From: Fidelibacterota bacterium
GTDB taxonomy: Bacteria; Fidelibacterota; Marinisomatia; Marinisomatales; UBA1611
Assembly: GCA_012964275.1 (NCBI GenBank)
Contig: DTUG01000178.1
Location: 1-8,757, forward strand
Length of the DNA stretch: 8,757 nt
Direction: 5' to 3'
In this document: positions 8,624 through 8,757 of the stretch, piece after piece
Numbering within the stretch: position 1 is the stretch's first letter
Layout: each line of letters starts with the position of its first letter
Program-made: the position numbers and the translations under genes
Notes under the pieces: model-generated
Seen by the model: the letters and a program-made list of their open reading frames with translations, nothing else
Databases searched by the model: none
What the model was told of the DNA's origin: nothing

Positions 8624-8678
8624 TTTTAAAAAATAATATCAGCTTAATAATAAACTAGAATTTACTACAGTTTCGAAA
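8624..8678 (-). other. AT-rich intergenic gap upstream of aceE
   Basis: This 55-nt gap is the largest non-coding stretch in the window and the only one where the PDH operon promoter could lie within view. It contains a TATTAT at 8633-8638 on the minus strand, but the sequence at the expected -35 distance is not convincing. No operator-like palindrome stands out. Transcription may instead come from the upstream membrane-protein gene or from further away. Confidence 0.3.
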
Positions 8679-8757
8679 TTACACTTCTATCTCTTTCCAG
8701 TCTTCTTTCCTGATTTTCCAGACCATGACCGCGGCAAAGATGACCAGATAAAACGGG
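8679..8757 (-). CDS. C-terminal end of an unidentified membrane protein (partial)
   Basis: The last 25 codons and a TAA stop of a minus-strand gene enter from the right edge. The peptide reads PFYLVIFAAVMVW followed by KIRKEDWKEIEV: a hydrophobic segment that looks like the end of a transmembrane helix, then a charged tail. Its basic residues suggest a cytoplasmic C-terminus. Such tails are common in transporters and other polytopic proteins, so no family can be assigned. One alternative reading frame is also open across these bases, but it lacks a membrane-like pattern and this frame is clearly more protein-like. Confidence is limited by the short length. Confidence 0.55.
   Translation of the reverse strand, partial: PFYLVIFAAVMVWKIRKEDWKEIEV

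Noticed and set aside
8633..8661. Possible -10 box TATTAT upstream of aceE
   Set aside because: The bases at the proper -35 distance read ATTCTA, and any AT-rich gap would give such a hexamer by chance; the implied start site would be only a few bases from the ATG.
8652..8673. Weak inverted repeat (AAACT ... AGTTT on the minus strand) just after the upstream stop codon
   Set aside because: The stem is five AT-rich pairs plus a wobble, and no T-run follows directly, so it does not qualify as an intrinsic terminator.

Overview
The window is one co-directional block of genes on the minus strand, so transcription runs from right to left. It is typical bacterial DNA with almost no non-coding sequence. 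Its core is a complete pyruvate dehydrogenase (PDH) complex operon: homodimeric E1 (aceE type, 5969-8623), the lipoate acetyltransferase E2 (4703-5965) and dihydrolipoyl dehydrogenase E3 (3272-4696). These three convert pyruvate, CoA and NAD+ to acetyl-CoA, CO2 and NADH in the cytoplasm. The key catalytic residues can be seen in all three, and none is broken.

Two genes for exported zinc peptidases follow at operon-like spacing. The first (701-3265) is a metzincin-type protease of the DUF5117/DUF5118 family with a signal peptide. The second (683 to the left edge, cut by the window) is an insulinase/pitrilysin-family M16 peptidase with a lipoprotein signal. Spacers are 3 nt (E1-E2), 6 nt (E2-E3), 6 nt (E3-metzincin) and 17 nt to the best M16 start. 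One transcript therefore probably carries both the PDH complex and the two cell-envelope peptidases. The best start of the M16 gene appears to be a non-standard ATA codon, so an ATG-only gene caller would miss or shorten it.

At the right edge (8679-8757) are the last 25 codons of an upstream minus-strand gene, which look like a final membrane helix and a charged cytoplasmic tail. A 55-nt AT-rich gap separates it from aceE. It is the only gap large enough for a promoter, although I see no convincing one.

Organism: a Gram-negative bacterium is likely, given the lipoprotein and signal peptide and the periplasmic-type peptidases. DUF5117/DUF5118 metzincins are well represented in Bacteroidota and relatives, and base composition is moderately AT-leaning. 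A member of the Bacteroidota/FCB-like assemblage, possibly a marine uncultured lineage, is a guess and is not shown by the sequence. I found no RNA genes, CRISPR, insertion sequences, phage genes or notable repeats. No stretch over 300 bases lacks a gene. The metabolic core is ordinary. The peptidase linkage, the ATA start and the E2 architecture are the points worth a second look.
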